Shown here piece by piece: positions 1-8,732 of a DNA stretch of 25,584 bases (positions within the stretch are counted from its first letter, which is position 1; each line of letters starts with the position of its first letter). This DNA is from Cytophagales bacterium (GTDB lineage Bacteria > Bacteroidota > Bacteroidia > Cytophagales > UBA9547). Made by a program: the position numbers and the translations under genes. The stretch lies in NCBI GenBank assembly GCA_025360395.1, contig JANYCH010000017.1, positions 1 through 25,584 on the forward strand. Reading direction: 5' to 3'. A model generated the notes under the pieces. It was not told the origin of the DNA, did no database searches, and saw nothing but the letters and a program-made list of their open reading frames with translations.

Positions 1-2184
1 GTAATTTTAAATGCAAGCCTGGAACTGGGTGCTGGGTCTCAACTAAAAATTAAATCAGATTCGGTACCTGTTTTAAGTGCAATTGACAGCCTTTCCAACT
101 TAATTCTGTCAGGTAATTCAAGGTTAAAAAATAAAACCTATGGAACTTTAAAACTCGATAGTACCGGTACAAAAACTTTGACAAATGATACAATTAACAT
201 TAAAGGCGATTTGATACTTGAGTCGAATGTAACCTTAAAAGGTAAGCCAACTGTTATCATGCTTTCCGGAAACCTTACTCTAAACGATTCTTTACCAGTC
301 TTCGAAAATATTAACCTCGTATTGCTCAAAAAGTCACATAAAATTGATACAAAGGCGGGAGATCTTTCCCTTAACAGCTTGTTTTATACTGATACGAGTA
401 ATATAACATTGTTAAATGGAACCCAGCTTAGAATTGGATCATCTTCAGGCGGAGGTTTATTTCCTGGACAGAACTCTACACTCAATATTGGTAGCGGTAG
501 TTTATCAATAGAAGGAAAAGGTTCTTTAAACCCTTCAAATAAAATAGCAAGAATCTCCAGCTATTTGGGAACACTTAATATAAACAGCACAACTGGCTCA
601 GACTCTTACCTATACCCAAGTATTTCCAGTTTTAATTTTAAAGATATTTCAACCAATATAAATGTCGGAAGGACAGTTTACCTGAAAGATTCGCTTAAAC
701 TTTCTAATACCTTAAAATTAAAAAGCGGGACCTTCAATACAGGGAACTTTCTTATTCTGGCTTCTGATATTTACGGAACCGCAAGGATAGCGAAAGTAGA
801 AGCTAATGCAACTTTAACTGGCAATATTAGATGGCAACGTCTGATTGGACCATTTAAAAAACTATCCTATTACTATATAGGTACGCCAATTAAGACCACT
901 AAAGCGGCCATTATAGACAAGTATTTTACAATACTTGGTTTTCAACCAAACCAAATATCTACTATGGCCTCTTATAGCGAGCCTATAGGTAAATGGATCG
1001 GGGTAAAAGATTCAAACACAGTTCTTTCTGTTGGAACTGGTTACAGGGCTTTATTGAGAAATAACGACATTATATATCCAGACAGTTCTGGTTTCTTAGA
1101 AATAAGTGGAATACCTATGGTTGGGAATGGAACATCTAATACTGGGACACTTAATGTTCCGGTAACTAAAAACGGAGTTGGCTGGAATGTGGTCAGCAAT
1201 CCTTACCCTTGCGAAATTGATTGGAAGTCTGTTACCCTTTTAAGCCCCGATGTTGAAGATGCATTTTATATGTGGGATGGGGCTAAGAAAACCTACCGGG
1301 TTTACAAAGGACCAGGCGGTACAGGTGCTCCAGGTGTTGCTACTTTAGGAATGTCCCCAATTATAAATTCAGGACAGGGATTTGTTGTGAAAGCTAAGAA
1401 TAGCGGTAATTTGAATTTCAATGAAGATGCTAAAAGAAGTGATACCATTCAACCTGCTTTTTACAGAGAGGCTTCGTATCCTTTGCTTCGTATCAATTTA
1501 AGAAACGCAGATTACCAATCTGATGAAGCAATCCTAAGGTTTTATGATGATGCCACCAAATATTTTGATGATGAATACGATGCTATCAAATACACAGGTA
1601 ATTATCAAAACATTTCTACAATTGCGGGTACAGATAATTTGACCGTAAACACATTGCCTTATTATGCAAAAAATATAAGTGTGCCTATTTACACACAAGC
1701 TTATTATAAAGGCGATTTTTATTTGGACTTTACAGATATGGAATCCTTCCCTACTGAAATAGACATTTTCTTAAAAGATAATGTATTGGGTACATTTACT
1801 GATGTGAGAAAGAGCTTCTCTTACAAGTTCACTTCCGACGCTTTAGATACAAAAACAAGATTTGAAATTGTATTCAACAATTTGCCTTCTGCGCTTGTTA
1901 CCAATTATGAAAATAGTAGCAGCGTTATTAATAAATTGATAGTGCATCCAAATCCTGCTGAACATGAAACATCATTTAATATAATGATGGAATCGGCCGG
2001 AATGATTAACCTGGAAGTAATGAATATGAATGGCTTAATCGTTTATAATTCTCAAATTGCTGGTCAATCCGGTTCAAACAAAATAGACTGGATTATCGAA
2101 AAGTATAAAATTGTGGCAGGGATTTATTATTATAAAATAAATACCAACGGAAAAGACTACACTGGTAAATTGGTAATACAATAA
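1..2184 (+). CDS. T9SS-secreted surface protein, C-terminal part (5' truncated)
   Basis: The reading frame is open from the first base of the window, so the 727 visible codons are the C-terminal part of a larger protein; the TTG at 178 is not a convincing start. The visible N-terminal half is rich in Ser, Asn, Thr, Gly and short beta-strand-like repeats, as in extracellular Bacteroidota proteins. A middle segment around residues 390-470 has the pattern GWNVVSNPYPCEIDW, then a YMWDG motif and a GQGFVVKA motif, a module commonly seen in T9SS cargo. Residues 646-727 form a type A sorting domain: HPNPAEHE at its start, then EVMNMNGLIVY, and a strand ending KLVIQ at the C-terminus. From family knowledge, this domain directs export through the type IX system and is cleaved at the surface. 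No enzymatic domain is visible, so the role (adhesin or matrix protein) is inference. A small gene follows after 1 nt. Confidence 0.88.
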   Translation, partial: VILNASLELGAGSQLKIKSDSVPVLSAIDSLSNLILSGNSRLKNKTYGTLKLDSTGTKTLTNDTINIKGDLILESNVTLKGKPTVIMLSGNLTLNDSLPVFENINLVLLKKSHKIDTKAGDLSLNSLFYTDTSNITLLNGTQLRIGSSSGGGLFPGQNSTLNIGSGSLSIEGKGSLNPSNKIARISSYLGTLNINSTTGSDSYLYPSISSFNFKDISTNINVGRTVYLKDSLKLSNTLKLKSGTFNTGNFLILASDIYGTARIAKVEANATLTGNIRWQRLIGPFKKLSYYYIGTPIKTTKAAIIDKYFTILGFQPNQISTMASYSEPIGKWIGVKDSNTVLSVGTGYRALLRNNDIIYPDSSGFLEISGIPMVGNGTSNTGTLNVPVTKNGVGWNVVSNPYPCEIDWKSVTLLSPDVEDAFYMWDGAKKTYRVYKGPGGTGAPGVATLGMSPIINSGQGFVVKAKNSGNLNFNEDAKRSDTIQPAFYREASYPLLRINLRNADYQSDEAILRFYDDATKYFDDEYDAIKYTGNYQNISTIAGTDNLTVNTLPYYAKNISVPIYTQAYYKGDFYLDFTDMESFPTEIDIFLKDNVLGTFTDVRKSFSYKFTSDALDTKTRFEIVFNNLPSALVTNYENSSSVINKLIVHPNPAEHETSFNIMMESAGMINLEVMNMNGLIVYNSQIAGQSGSNKIDWIIEKYKIVAGIYYYKINTNGKDYTGKLVIQ

Positions 2185-2185
2185 A

Positions 2186-2503
2186 ATGATGGGCGTTTTT
2201 TATAAATTGTTTTACTTTACTTTCTTTCTGTTCTTATTAATTTCAATAAATCCGGCAGCAGCCCAGCCAGATTGTGATTGCAATCTGGGTGAAGAAAATA
2301 TTTGTGAATTAGGTGAGTGTGATGATCCGATTGTCTGTTGCCAGGTTGTGACTGTCCCTGTTAATTCAAAAATCTATTACTTAATTATAGCTGCAGCATT
2401 CTTAGCCGTGTTTTCGGTATTTAAGGTTAAGAAATCAACTTTTCATAAATTTCAATACTCTGCTTTGCAGAAGATGTCCAGGAAAATTCGGCGCTTCTTT
2501 TAG
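2186..2503 (+). CDS. Small cysteine-rich signal-peptide/transmembrane protein
   Basis: A 105-residue protein starts 1 nt after the stop of the T9SS protein, so it is probably cotranscribed with it. Residues 1-27 look like a signal peptide (hydrophobic core, then NPAAAQ). Next comes a short acidic segment with six cysteines at 30, 32, 40, 45, 51 and 52, then a V-P-V-N-S motif, one hydrophobic helix (about 63-79) and a strongly basic tail ending KIRRFF. The order signal peptide, short Pro/Cys/Asp segment, P-[IV]-[DN] motif, C-terminal helix, basic tail resembles the many tiny membrane-anchored proteins found next to T9SS cargo genes in Bacteroidota, whose function I do not know. The last 77 bp are antisense to the 3' end of the glycosyltransferase at 2427-3560, so the basic tail beyond about residue 80 may be shaped by that overlap. 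No enzymatic function is visible. Confidence 0.7.
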   Translation: MMGVFYKLFYFTFFLFLLISINPAAAQPDCDCNLGEENICELGECDDPIVCCQVVTVPVNSKIYYLIIAAAFLAVFSVFKVKKSTFHKFQYSALQKMSRKIRRFF

Positions 2504-3560
2504 CGCCCCTAGCTATTAATTCTGATTTTAATTGAGCGCTATTTTCTACTTTTATAAGAGCTGTTACAATTTCTTCAACAGATTCTGGATTTACCAATAC
2601 CGCAGCATCGCCTGCTACTTCTGGCATTGAAGAAGTGTTAGAAGTTATAACAGGAACATTACAGGCCATCGCTTCCAGGATTGGGATACCAAAACTTTCC
2701 CTTAATGAAGGATATAGAAATATATCACACGCCTGGATTAATAGCGGCAATTCTTTGTTATTCACATAACCAGGAGAAAAAGTTTTGTCTATTATCCGGC
2801 TATCCAGTCCTTCTGAGTTTACAAAGTTTCTTAAGCTGTCTTTTGGGTAATCTAAAACTACAAGGTTAAGATTGCCGTTCTGCTGAAGATATTTTGAATA
2901 TGCCCGGACAACATTTGGAAGATTTTTCTTTGGATTTTGGTTTCCTAAAAAGAGAATAAATTTCTCTGGCAATTTATATTTTAGCTTTATATTTTTTATT
3001 TCTTCAGCGGTATGCTGATGAAAGAAGTGGTTCCCAACTCCGTTATATACAACCTTTACCTTATCATCGTTATAATGGAAATGTTCCTTGATCCTTTTTT
3101 GTTCAAAATAAGAAACTGTAATGAGCATATCAGTACTTTTTACCATCTCAGGCACTAAGAATTTCCGATAAAGATTTCCAAATTTCTGATAAAGTGTACC
3201 TTTATTTAATGGGTTAACCTCTAAAAAGATAATATCATGCAAAGTCACTACCTTTTTACACGAAGCGAAAATCGGCGCAGTGTTAGCAGTACAATGTAAA
3301 ACGTCCAGTTTTAATTTCTTCACATAATAGGGCAGGTAAACCTGTTCCCACAACGGGTAAGGCATAGAAGGCATTACATGCACAATAAAATTCGGATGCG
3401 AAAGATTGAGACACAAAACGTCGGCATCCTTTTTTATAAAGATGTGATATTCATTTACTCTGTCAATCTCATGCAAGGATTTAATCAGCTCAAGTGCTAC
3501 GATATCCATTCCATGCTTTTTAGGCCTGAACAATCTCTGGGCTTCTATTCCTATCCGCAT
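2427..3560 (-). CDS. GT4-family glycosyltransferase
   Basis: A 377-residue cytosolic, GT-B-fold glycosyltransferase. The N-terminus begins MRIGIEAQRLFR, with a Gly-rich loop following (KKHGMD), as in many polysaccharide GT4 enzymes. A middle segment has the acceptor-domain landmark VTLHDIIFLE. The C-terminal domain starts near FILFLGNQNPKKN and carries the EX7E nucleotide-sugar motif, E288 to E296, in RESFGIPILEAMACNVPVI, followed by SSMPEVAGDAAVLV. From family knowledge it would transfer a sugar from a nucleotide donor with retention; donor and acceptor cannot be read from sequence. It is transcribed divergently from the glycosidase lipoprotein at 3661 and its 3' end overlaps the small gene 2186-2503 by 77 bp. 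Start is the ATG at 3560; length is normal for the family. Confidence 0.9.
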   Translation of the reverse strand: MRIGIEAQRLFRPKKHGMDIVALELIKSLHEIDRVNEYHIFIKKDADVLCLNLSHPNFIVHVMPSMPYPLWEQVYLPYYVKKLKLDVLHCTANTAPIFASCKKVVTLHDIIFLEVNPLNKGTLYQKFGNLYRKFLVPEMVKSTDMLITVSYFEQKRIKEHFHYNDDKVKVVYNGVGNHFFHQHTAEEIKNIKLKYKLPEKFILFLGNQNPKKNLPNVVRAYSKYLQQNGNLNLVVLDYPKDSLRNFVNSEGLDSRIIDKTFSPGYVNNKELPLLIQACDIFLYPSLRESFGIPILEAMACNVPVITSNTSSMPEVAGDAAVLVNPESVEEIVTALIKVENSAQLKSELIARGAKRSAEFSWTSSAKQSIEIYEKLIS

Positions 3561-3660
3561 TATTAAAAATTATTTTTGAATTAGTTATTCTATAAAACAA
3601 TAAAAAAATCCTGTCATTTTATAATATTTAACTTTATTACAAAATCTATACCCTTCTTTT

Positions 3661-5919
3661 ATGTTTAAAAAATCAAGTCTGTCTATCCTGGTCCTTTTGA
3701 CACAATTTTTTATGGGATGCACGCAAAATAACCCTCAGCTAAAATCCCAATTTATACTTAGCAAGGACATGGTTATCAATGAGTCCGGCTGTGGTTACGG
3801 CACTTTTATAGCAGATGAACAAACATCTGCAAAGCCCGAAACCTTTTGGAATGGGCAAGACAAAGAACATTGTAAAGCTTTTAAATCATCCCTGATCATC
3901 AATTTATTTCAAAAAATAAGCATAACAAACGTATACTTATATTGTAAGGAAAGCTCTGAAGCTATCATATCTGCCCAACCAGATAAGCCCGGGAACATTA
4001 TAACCAAGCTTATTTCAGGCTGGAACAAAGTATCTATTAACGCGACTACATCTTTTATAAGTATCTCATTTATAAAAGGAAGTAAACTGGGCGAGGTTTT
4101 AGTTGACGCAAGTCAAAAATACAGTGTCATAAAAACCAAGGAATCAATTCCTCAAAAGGTATTGATGCAGGATTTTATCGGTACCAACGCCTTTGTAGAT
4201 GTTCCTTTGGGTTTATTAGAACCTTTCGGATGTGTACGGGAATATCATGACTGGCCCGACTGGAACGAGCCCCAAAAAGATTCATTTCAACTTAATATCT
4301 CAAAACAGGGCTTTGACTTTCAGAATTTTTATGTCAACCTGAATAGATTAGGAAAAACGGTTGTTCCTACACTCCAAAAAACTCCCAGATGGCTAACGGG
4401 AGAAAGCAATGTACAAGCCAAACCAATTGCTAAAAATGCTAATGCTTATGATCCAGCATCTTATTCCAGACATGCCCTTTTTCTCTATAAATATGCTGAA
4501 AACTTTAGTAATCCGGGTCAGGGAAATGTGAAATATTATGAAAACTGGAACGAACAGGACAAATGGTGGGAGTCTGGCATTAGTTATTTTTCTCCTTATC
4601 AATATGCAAGTATGTCGAGTGCCGATTTGGACGGGAACTTAAACAAAATGGGTTCAAATAGAGGAATTAATGCTAATGGAGGAAAAAACAAGCTCGTAAT
4701 GGCCGGATTGGCTAACCCCAAAACAGATTATTTAAACGCTCTTAAGTACTGGTGTGATAAAAACAGAAAAGGGGATTTTGCCTGGGATGTAATAAACTAC
4801 CACAGGTACAGCAACAGTGCAGGATTGCCAGACAACCAGCCTAAAGAAGGTATTTGTCCGGAGAAAGGAAATGTTTATTCAGAAGCAAAAGAAATAGTAG
4901 ATTTTAGAAACAAGCATTTACCTGATGTAGAAGTCTGGATATCAGAGTTTGGTTATGATACCGAGAATTCACCACAACAATGCAAACCGATAGGAGGAAA
5001 AAATAGTGAACTGGTCCAGGCCGATTGGCTAATCAGGTCATACCTGCTCCTTTCTGCTGCCGGCATTGACAAAGCTTTTCAATATATGATAAGGGATTTT
5101 GCCAAAACTGGTTTATATGCAACCAGCGGCCTTTATTCTACCACCTTAAAAGATAAACCTTTCCTAAGGCCAGCCTGGAATTATATCAACACCCTTAAGT
5201 GCGCTTTACTAGATTCATATTTTGAAAAATTAACCCTGGACACAACATCAAATCTATATACTGCAGTTTATGCTGACAAAAATAATACATTAAAAAAAAC
5301 CAGTGTAATATGGCTTGGGTCTCAATCTGGTGAAAACAAAGAATATACTCTGCCCAAGGGAGAAGGACAATTAATTCAGTTTTCTGAAAACGATGCCTGC
5401 GGATCAAGGAAAAACATTAACACTTCTAATATAACAGTGTCTGAAACACCAGTAATATTTGTAGAAAACGTAGGAAATATTAAGAGCTCTTGCAGTAAAC
5501 TCAAGTTAACACCAGCCAGCGATCTAAAAGTTAAGGATTTATATGGCGTTGAAGTATCGACTCTCACTGATGATCAAAACACAAATAATGATCCTCTATT
5601 TGGATTAATTGCACAAAATCCAGTTTCCGCATGGAAAACTAATTATAATTCTAAAGGTTCTAATGGCATAATTATTTACCTGAATACCTCAAAAAGAATT
5701 CATTCTTTACAATTATTTGATGGTGCTGGTACTGGAGAAATTCAGATTTCTACCAAATCCGCACAAGTGTGGACTGTTGTAAGTAATATTAAATTGAATC
5801 TTTACAATAAATGGAAAACCGTTATCATAGATTCAGACGTAAGTGAAATTAAGATTGAGAAATTAACAGGAGGCCCGGATGTAGGTGAAGTGTTGATTTA
5901 CGAAAACATTAAATATTAG
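3661..5919 (+). CDS. Clan GH-A-like glycoside hydrolase lipoprotein with flanking beta modules
   Basis: A 752-residue predicted lipoprotein: the first 20 residues have a KK start, a hydrophobic core and a lipobox FMGC with Cys20. Residues about 165-580 look like a TIM-barrel glycosidase. The Asn-Glu pair in ENWNEQDKWW puts a candidate acid/base at E298, and VWISEFGYDT puts a candidate nucleophile at E429, the spacing expected for beta-strands 4 and 7 of clan GH-A (for example GH39 or GH5). Before and after the barrel lie two related beta-sandwich-like modules (about 30-155 and 610-752), each with a short [GK]W-x-[VT] strand and ending in a GEVL[VI] strand; they resemble discoidin-type carbohydrate-binding domains. 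By analogy with PslG, a GH39 enzyme encoded in the Pseudomonas Psl locus, it may trim or release the polysaccharide made by the neighbouring genes; this is inference. Exact GH family is uncertain. Confidence 0.78.
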   Translation: MFKKSSLSILVLLTQFFMGCTQNNPQLKSQFILSKDMVINESGCGYGTFIADEQTSAKPETFWNGQDKEHCKAFKSSLIINLFQKISITNVYLYCKESSEAIISAQPDKPGNIITKLISGWNKVSINATTSFISISFIKGSKLGEVLVDASQKYSVIKTKESIPQKVLMQDFIGTNAFVDVPLGLLEPFGCVREYHDWPDWNEPQKDSFQLNISKQGFDFQNFYVNLNRLGKTVVPTLQKTPRWLTGESNVQAKPIAKNANAYDPASYSRHALFLYKYAENFSNPGQGNVKYYENWNEQDKWWESGISYFSPYQYASMSSADLDGNLNKMGSNRGINANGGKNKLVMAGLANPKTDYLNALKYWCDKNRKGDFAWDVINYHRYSNSAGLPDNQPKEGICPEKGNVYSEAKEIVDFRNKHLPDVEVWISEFGYDTENSPQQCKPIGGKNSELVQADWLIRSYLLLSAAGIDKAFQYMIRDFAKTGLYATSGLYSTTLKDKPFLRPAWNYINTLKCALLDSYFEKLTLDTTSNLYTAVYADKNNTLKKTSVIWLGSQSGENKEYTLPKGEGQLIQFSENDACGSRKNINTSNITVSETPVIFVENVGNIKSSCSKLKLTPASDLKVKDLYGVEVSTLTDDQNTNNDPLFGLIAQNPVSAWKTNYNSKGSNGIIIYLNTSKRIHSLQLFDGAGTGEIQISTKSAQVWTVVSNIKLNLYNKWKTVIIDSDVSEIKIEKLTGGPDVGEVLIYENIKY

Positions 5920-6033
5920 GTCATTATTCTATTAAATCTTACATGTTCTTAATAAAACATATACTTAAGAGGCACAATAATTGATTCAATTTCGTTATAT
6001 TTAATAACCTGTCGAAATATAAACATTAGCAAT

Positions 6034-6426
6034 ATGAGTATGACAAAATTACTGGTCGTAGATGATGCATTTACAATACTTTCCCTGGTAGATAATGTTT
6101 TTAAAAGGAAATATGAAGTTATTAAGTGCAATTCGGTAACTGAAGCTATTAATTTTCTGGACAACGACGTACCAGACGTTATCATTACAGATTTAAATAT
6201 GCCAGGAGTTAGCGGTGAAGAGTTCGTAACTTATTTAAAATCTAATTCCCGGCTCGAATATGTACCTATAGTGGTATTATCAAGTTCAGAAAATGCTTCT
6301 ACCAGAATTAAGCTGCTTAAATTAGGAGTGGACGATTTCGTTCAAAAACCATTTAATCCGGAAGAGTTAGGGTTAAGAATTGAGAATATTCTAAGAAGGT
6401 ACAACTTAAAATCAATAGCAGCATAG
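6034..6426 (+). CDS. Single-domain response regulator (receiver protein)
   Basis: A 130-residue CheY-like receiver with no output domain. Visible landmarks are the acidic pair D10-D11 in LLVVDDA, phosphoacceptor D53 in IITDLNMPG, the switch Ser83 in VVLSSSEN and the conserved K105 in VQKPFNPEEL. The protein ends about 14 residues after the last helix with RRYNLKSIAA. The start could be the ATG at 6034 or the in-frame ATG at 6040; both keep the domain intact. The stop lies 10 bp before the initiating sugar transferase gene, so the two are very likely cotranscribed. No histidine kinase is visible in the window. By family knowledge such proteins act in phosphorelays or by protein-protein contact; a role in controlling polysaccharide synthesis is inferred from context only. 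Confidence 0.92.
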   Translation: MSMTKLLVVDDAFTILSLVDNVFKRKYEVIKCNSVTEAINFLDNDVPDVIITDLNMPGVSGEEFVTYLKSNSRLEYVPIVVLSSSENASTRIKLLKLGVDDFVQKPFNPEELGLRIENILRRYNLKSIAA

Positions 6427-6436
6427 ATTTTCCTTT

Positions 6437-7216
6437 ATGTCCAATCATTCACCTGAATTTCGTTTGCCATTTTGGAAAAGGGCATTCGATATTCTGTTTA
6501 GCCTTGGAGTAATTATTGTTATCTCGCCGGTATTACTCACAGTTGCGGCTATCATCCGTTTATCATCCAAAGGGCCCATAGTTTATAAATCTAAAAGGGT
6601 AGGTAGCAATTACCGCATTTTCGATTTTTATAAATTCAGGAGCATGTATACTGATGCTGACCAGAAATTACATTCTCTGGCGAAGACCAACAATCAATAT
6701 GCAACTAAAAAGAAAGCCAAAGAACAAGATGTTTCTGGTAAATGTGCCGAATGCATTGCAAACAATGAAGATTGTAAAAGTCTGATGTACTTCGATGATA
6801 TCGCAGTATGCGAAAAAGTTTATATACAAAACAAAAAGGACTCAAGTGGCCAGGCTTTTATGAAAATAAGCAATGACCCAAGGATAACCCCAATTGGACA
6901 TTTTTTGAGGAATTCAAGTATTGACGAACTTCCCCAACTGTTCAATGTTCTTATAGGAGATATGTCTATAGTTGGGAACAGGCCGCTGCCATTATATGAA
7001 GCAGAAAAACTAACTACGGATCAACAATCATTAAGATTTTTAGCACCTGCAGGTATCACAGGCTTATGGCAGGTTTCTAAACGTGGCCAGAAAGAAATGT
7101 CTGAGGATGAAAGAATGGAATTGGATAATACTTATGCTAAAAACCATTCATTACTTTTTGATATTAAAATTATACTAAAAACGTTCCCTGCACTGCTACA
7201 GAAAGACAATGTATAA
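6437..7216 (+). CDS. Initiating sugar transferase (polyprenyl-phosphate phosphoglycosyl transferase)
   Basis: A 259-residue protein of the bacterial sugar transferase family (WcaJ/PglC type, short form with only the catalytic domain). Residues 16-42 form the single membrane or re-entrant helix after a basic KR. Catalytic landmarks are KFRSMYTDAD (66-75), DPRITPIGHFLR (147-158), SSIDELPQLFNVLIGDMSIVG (160-180), NRPLPLYE and GITGLWQVSKRG. By family knowledge it loads the first phosphosugar onto undecaprenyl phosphate at the inner membrane and so starts repeat-unit assembly. Between FRSM and DPRIT sits an insertion of about 60 residues with cysteines at 103, 106, 113 and 125. I believe related Bacteroidota enzymes also carry an insertion here, but the cysteine pattern is notable. 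The gene is 10 bp after the receiver gene and overlaps the next gene by 8 bp. The sugar is not predictable. Confidence 0.93.
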   Translation: MSNHSPEFRLPFWKRAFDILFSLGVIIVISPVLLTVAAIIRLSSKGPIVYKSKRVGSNYRIFDFYKFRSMYTDADQKLHSLAKTNNQYATKKKAKEQDVSGKCAECIANNEDCKSLMYFDDIAVCEKVYIQNKKDSSGQAFMKISNDPRITPIGHFLRNSSIDELPQLFNVLIGDMSIVGNRPLPLYEAEKLTTDQQSLRFLAPAGITGLWQVSKRGQKEMSEDERMELDNTYAKNHSLLFDIKIILKTFPALLQKDNV

Positions 7217-8135
7217 CGAAGCAGATTTACCTTTAATTTCCATTATTACAGTCAATTACAAGCAAACTGAAGTAACTATTCAGTTGATGGATTCACTGGC
7301 AAAATGTACATATCCAAATTTTGAGATTATTGTAGTGGACAATGGCTCAAATCAGGGCCTCGAAAAGGTTTTTAAAAATACCTATCCGGCTGTAAAGTGT
7401 ATTACAAGTGTTCCTAATCTGGGATTTGCAGGTGGAAATAACCTAGGAATAGAAATTGCGAAAGGAAAGCACGTTCTTTTTATCAATAACGATACAGAAG
7501 TAAAGCCGGATTTTCTTCAGCCAATGGTTGAGTTATTGGAAAATGATGCCAGAATAGGCTTGGTTTCGCCCAAACTTATTTATTTTGATACTGAAAATCT
7601 TATACAGTATGCAGGTTCAACCGGCATAAATCCTTATACAGGACGTGGAGAAAAAATAGGAAGTTTCCAGAAAGATATTGGTCAATTTGACGATATCCGG
7701 GAAACCCAGCTAGGCCACGGAGCCGCAATGATGATCCCAATGGAAGTTATAAAAAAAGTTGGGATGATGCCAGACATTTTTTTCCTCTATTATGAGGAGC
7801 ATGATTGGTGTGAAGCAATCAAAAGGGCTGGTTATAAAGTTTATTATACTGGGAAATCAGTCGTTTACCATAAAGAATCTGTTTCGGTTGGCCGCACAAG
7901 TCCTTTAAAAACATATTATATGGCCAGGAACCGCGTATTGTATCTCAGACGAAACAATAAAACTGGACCTTTATTAACTTCGTTGCTGTTTTTTGCATTG
8001 CTGACTGTTCCTAAAACCACCATTAAGCATTTAGTTAAAGCCCAATGGGAGCATTTGAAGGCTTTTTATAAAGGAGTTTTCTGGAATCTTTCTCACTACA
8101 ATGTACACGGCTTCCCTGTATTGAAAAACGCATGA
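7209..8135 (+). CDS. GT2-family glycosyltransferase (rhamnosyltransferase-like)
   Basis: A 308-residue GT-A-fold glycosyltransferase of family 2. Visible motifs are SIITVNYKQ (11-19), VVDNGSN with D44, the fold marker NLGFAGGNN (70-78), the metal-binding FINNDTEV with D95, and a candidate catalytic-base region YYEEHDWCEAIKRAGYKV (194-211). These match the WbbL/rhamnosyltransferase-like subgroup, but donor specificity is not certain. A hydrophobic stretch at about 254-268 near the C-terminus may attach it to the membrane. It overlaps the sugar transferase gene by 8 bp and the acyltransferase by 4 bp (ATGA), so translation is coupled. It would probably add the second sugar to the lipid-linked phosphosugar; that order is inferred from gene position only. 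Confidence 0.92.
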   Translation: MYNEADLPLISIITVNYKQTEVTIQLMDSLAKCTYPNFEIIVVDNGSNQGLEKVFKNTYPAVKCITSVPNLGFAGGNNLGIEIAKGKHVLFINNDTEVKPDFLQPMVELLENDARIGLVSPKLIYFDTENLIQYAGSTGINPYTGRGEKIGSFQKDIGQFDDIRETQLGHGAAMMIPMEVIKKVGMMPDIFFLYYEEHDWCEAIKRAGYKVYYTGKSVVYHKESVSVGRTSPLKTYYMARNRVLYLRRNNKTGPLLTSLLFFALLTVPKTTIKHLVKAQWEHLKAFYKGVFWNLSHYNVHGFPVLKNA

Positions 8136-8731
8136 GCGCCAATAGTTTAGTCCAGAAATTCAAAGAAAAAACAGGAGGAAAATCATTTTTCGAAATGATT
8201 GGAGTTGTTGCAAATGCTATTTCCCGAATAATACAAGCTAAAATTTATCTTAGAAACTGTAATAAAGTAGGTAAACTCGTTTCTGTCAATCAAAAACCTT
8301 TAATAAAAAATCAAGGATATATAGAATTTGCCGATGAAGTCCGCATCTGGTCTATGGTGAACAGGACCAAGATTTTTGTTGAAAAGGGAGGTAAACTTAT
8401 CGTTGGCAGAAACTCCAGAATTAACGGGGCACATATTTCTTCCAGCAATTCTGTTACGATTGGAGAAAATGTCCGAATCGGGCCTTATGTAATCATCATG
8501 GACGATGATTATCATGACATCAATGATCATTTTGCACCAGAAGGTGGCAAAAGATCCCCGATTGTGATAGAAGACAACGTTTGGGTGGCAATGGATGCCA
8601 AAATTTTAAAAGGTGTTAGGGTAGGGAGAGGAAGTGTAATTGCTGCATCATCTGTTGTAACAAAAGATGTTCCCCCATATTCAGTTGTGGCTGGAATCCC
8701 TGCCAAAGTTATCAAGCAAATCCCTCATTAA
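8132..8731 (+). CDS. Left-handed beta-helix (hexapeptide) acyltransferase
   Basis: A 199-residue protein with hexapeptide repeats of the LbH fold: VTIGENVRIGPYVII (108-122), SPIVIEDNVWVAMDAKIL (142-159), VRVGRGSVIAASSVVTKDV (162-180) and the usual ending YSVVAGIPAKVIKQIP. The segment MDDDYHDI (123-130) supplies the likely catalytic His128, as in the CatB/MaaT and sugar O-acetyltransferase group. Residues about 20-40 form an amphipathic or hydrophobic helix that may touch the membrane. The start overlaps the preceding stop (ATGA). In this operon it most likely O-acetylates a sugar of the repeat unit using acetyl-CoA. An N-acyltransferase role on an amino sugar is possible; no neighbouring aminotransferase gene supports it. 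Confidence 0.92.
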   Translation: MSANSLVQKFKEKTGGKSFFEMIGVVANAISRIIQAKIYLRNCNKVGKLVSVNQKPLIKNQGYIEFADEVRIWSMVNRTKIFVEKGGKLIVGRNSRINGAHISSSNSVTIGENVRIGPYVIIMDDDYHDINDHFAPEGGKRSPIVIEDNVWVAMDAKILKGVRVGRGSVIAASSVVTKDVPPYSVVAGIPAKVIKQIPH

Positions 8732-8732
8732 A

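Noticed and set aside
8667..8732. Longer N-terminus of the alpha/beta hydrolase starting at 8667
   Set aside because: It would lie inside the acyltransferase gene; the ATG at 8733 follows that stop by one base and starts a clean membrane helix.
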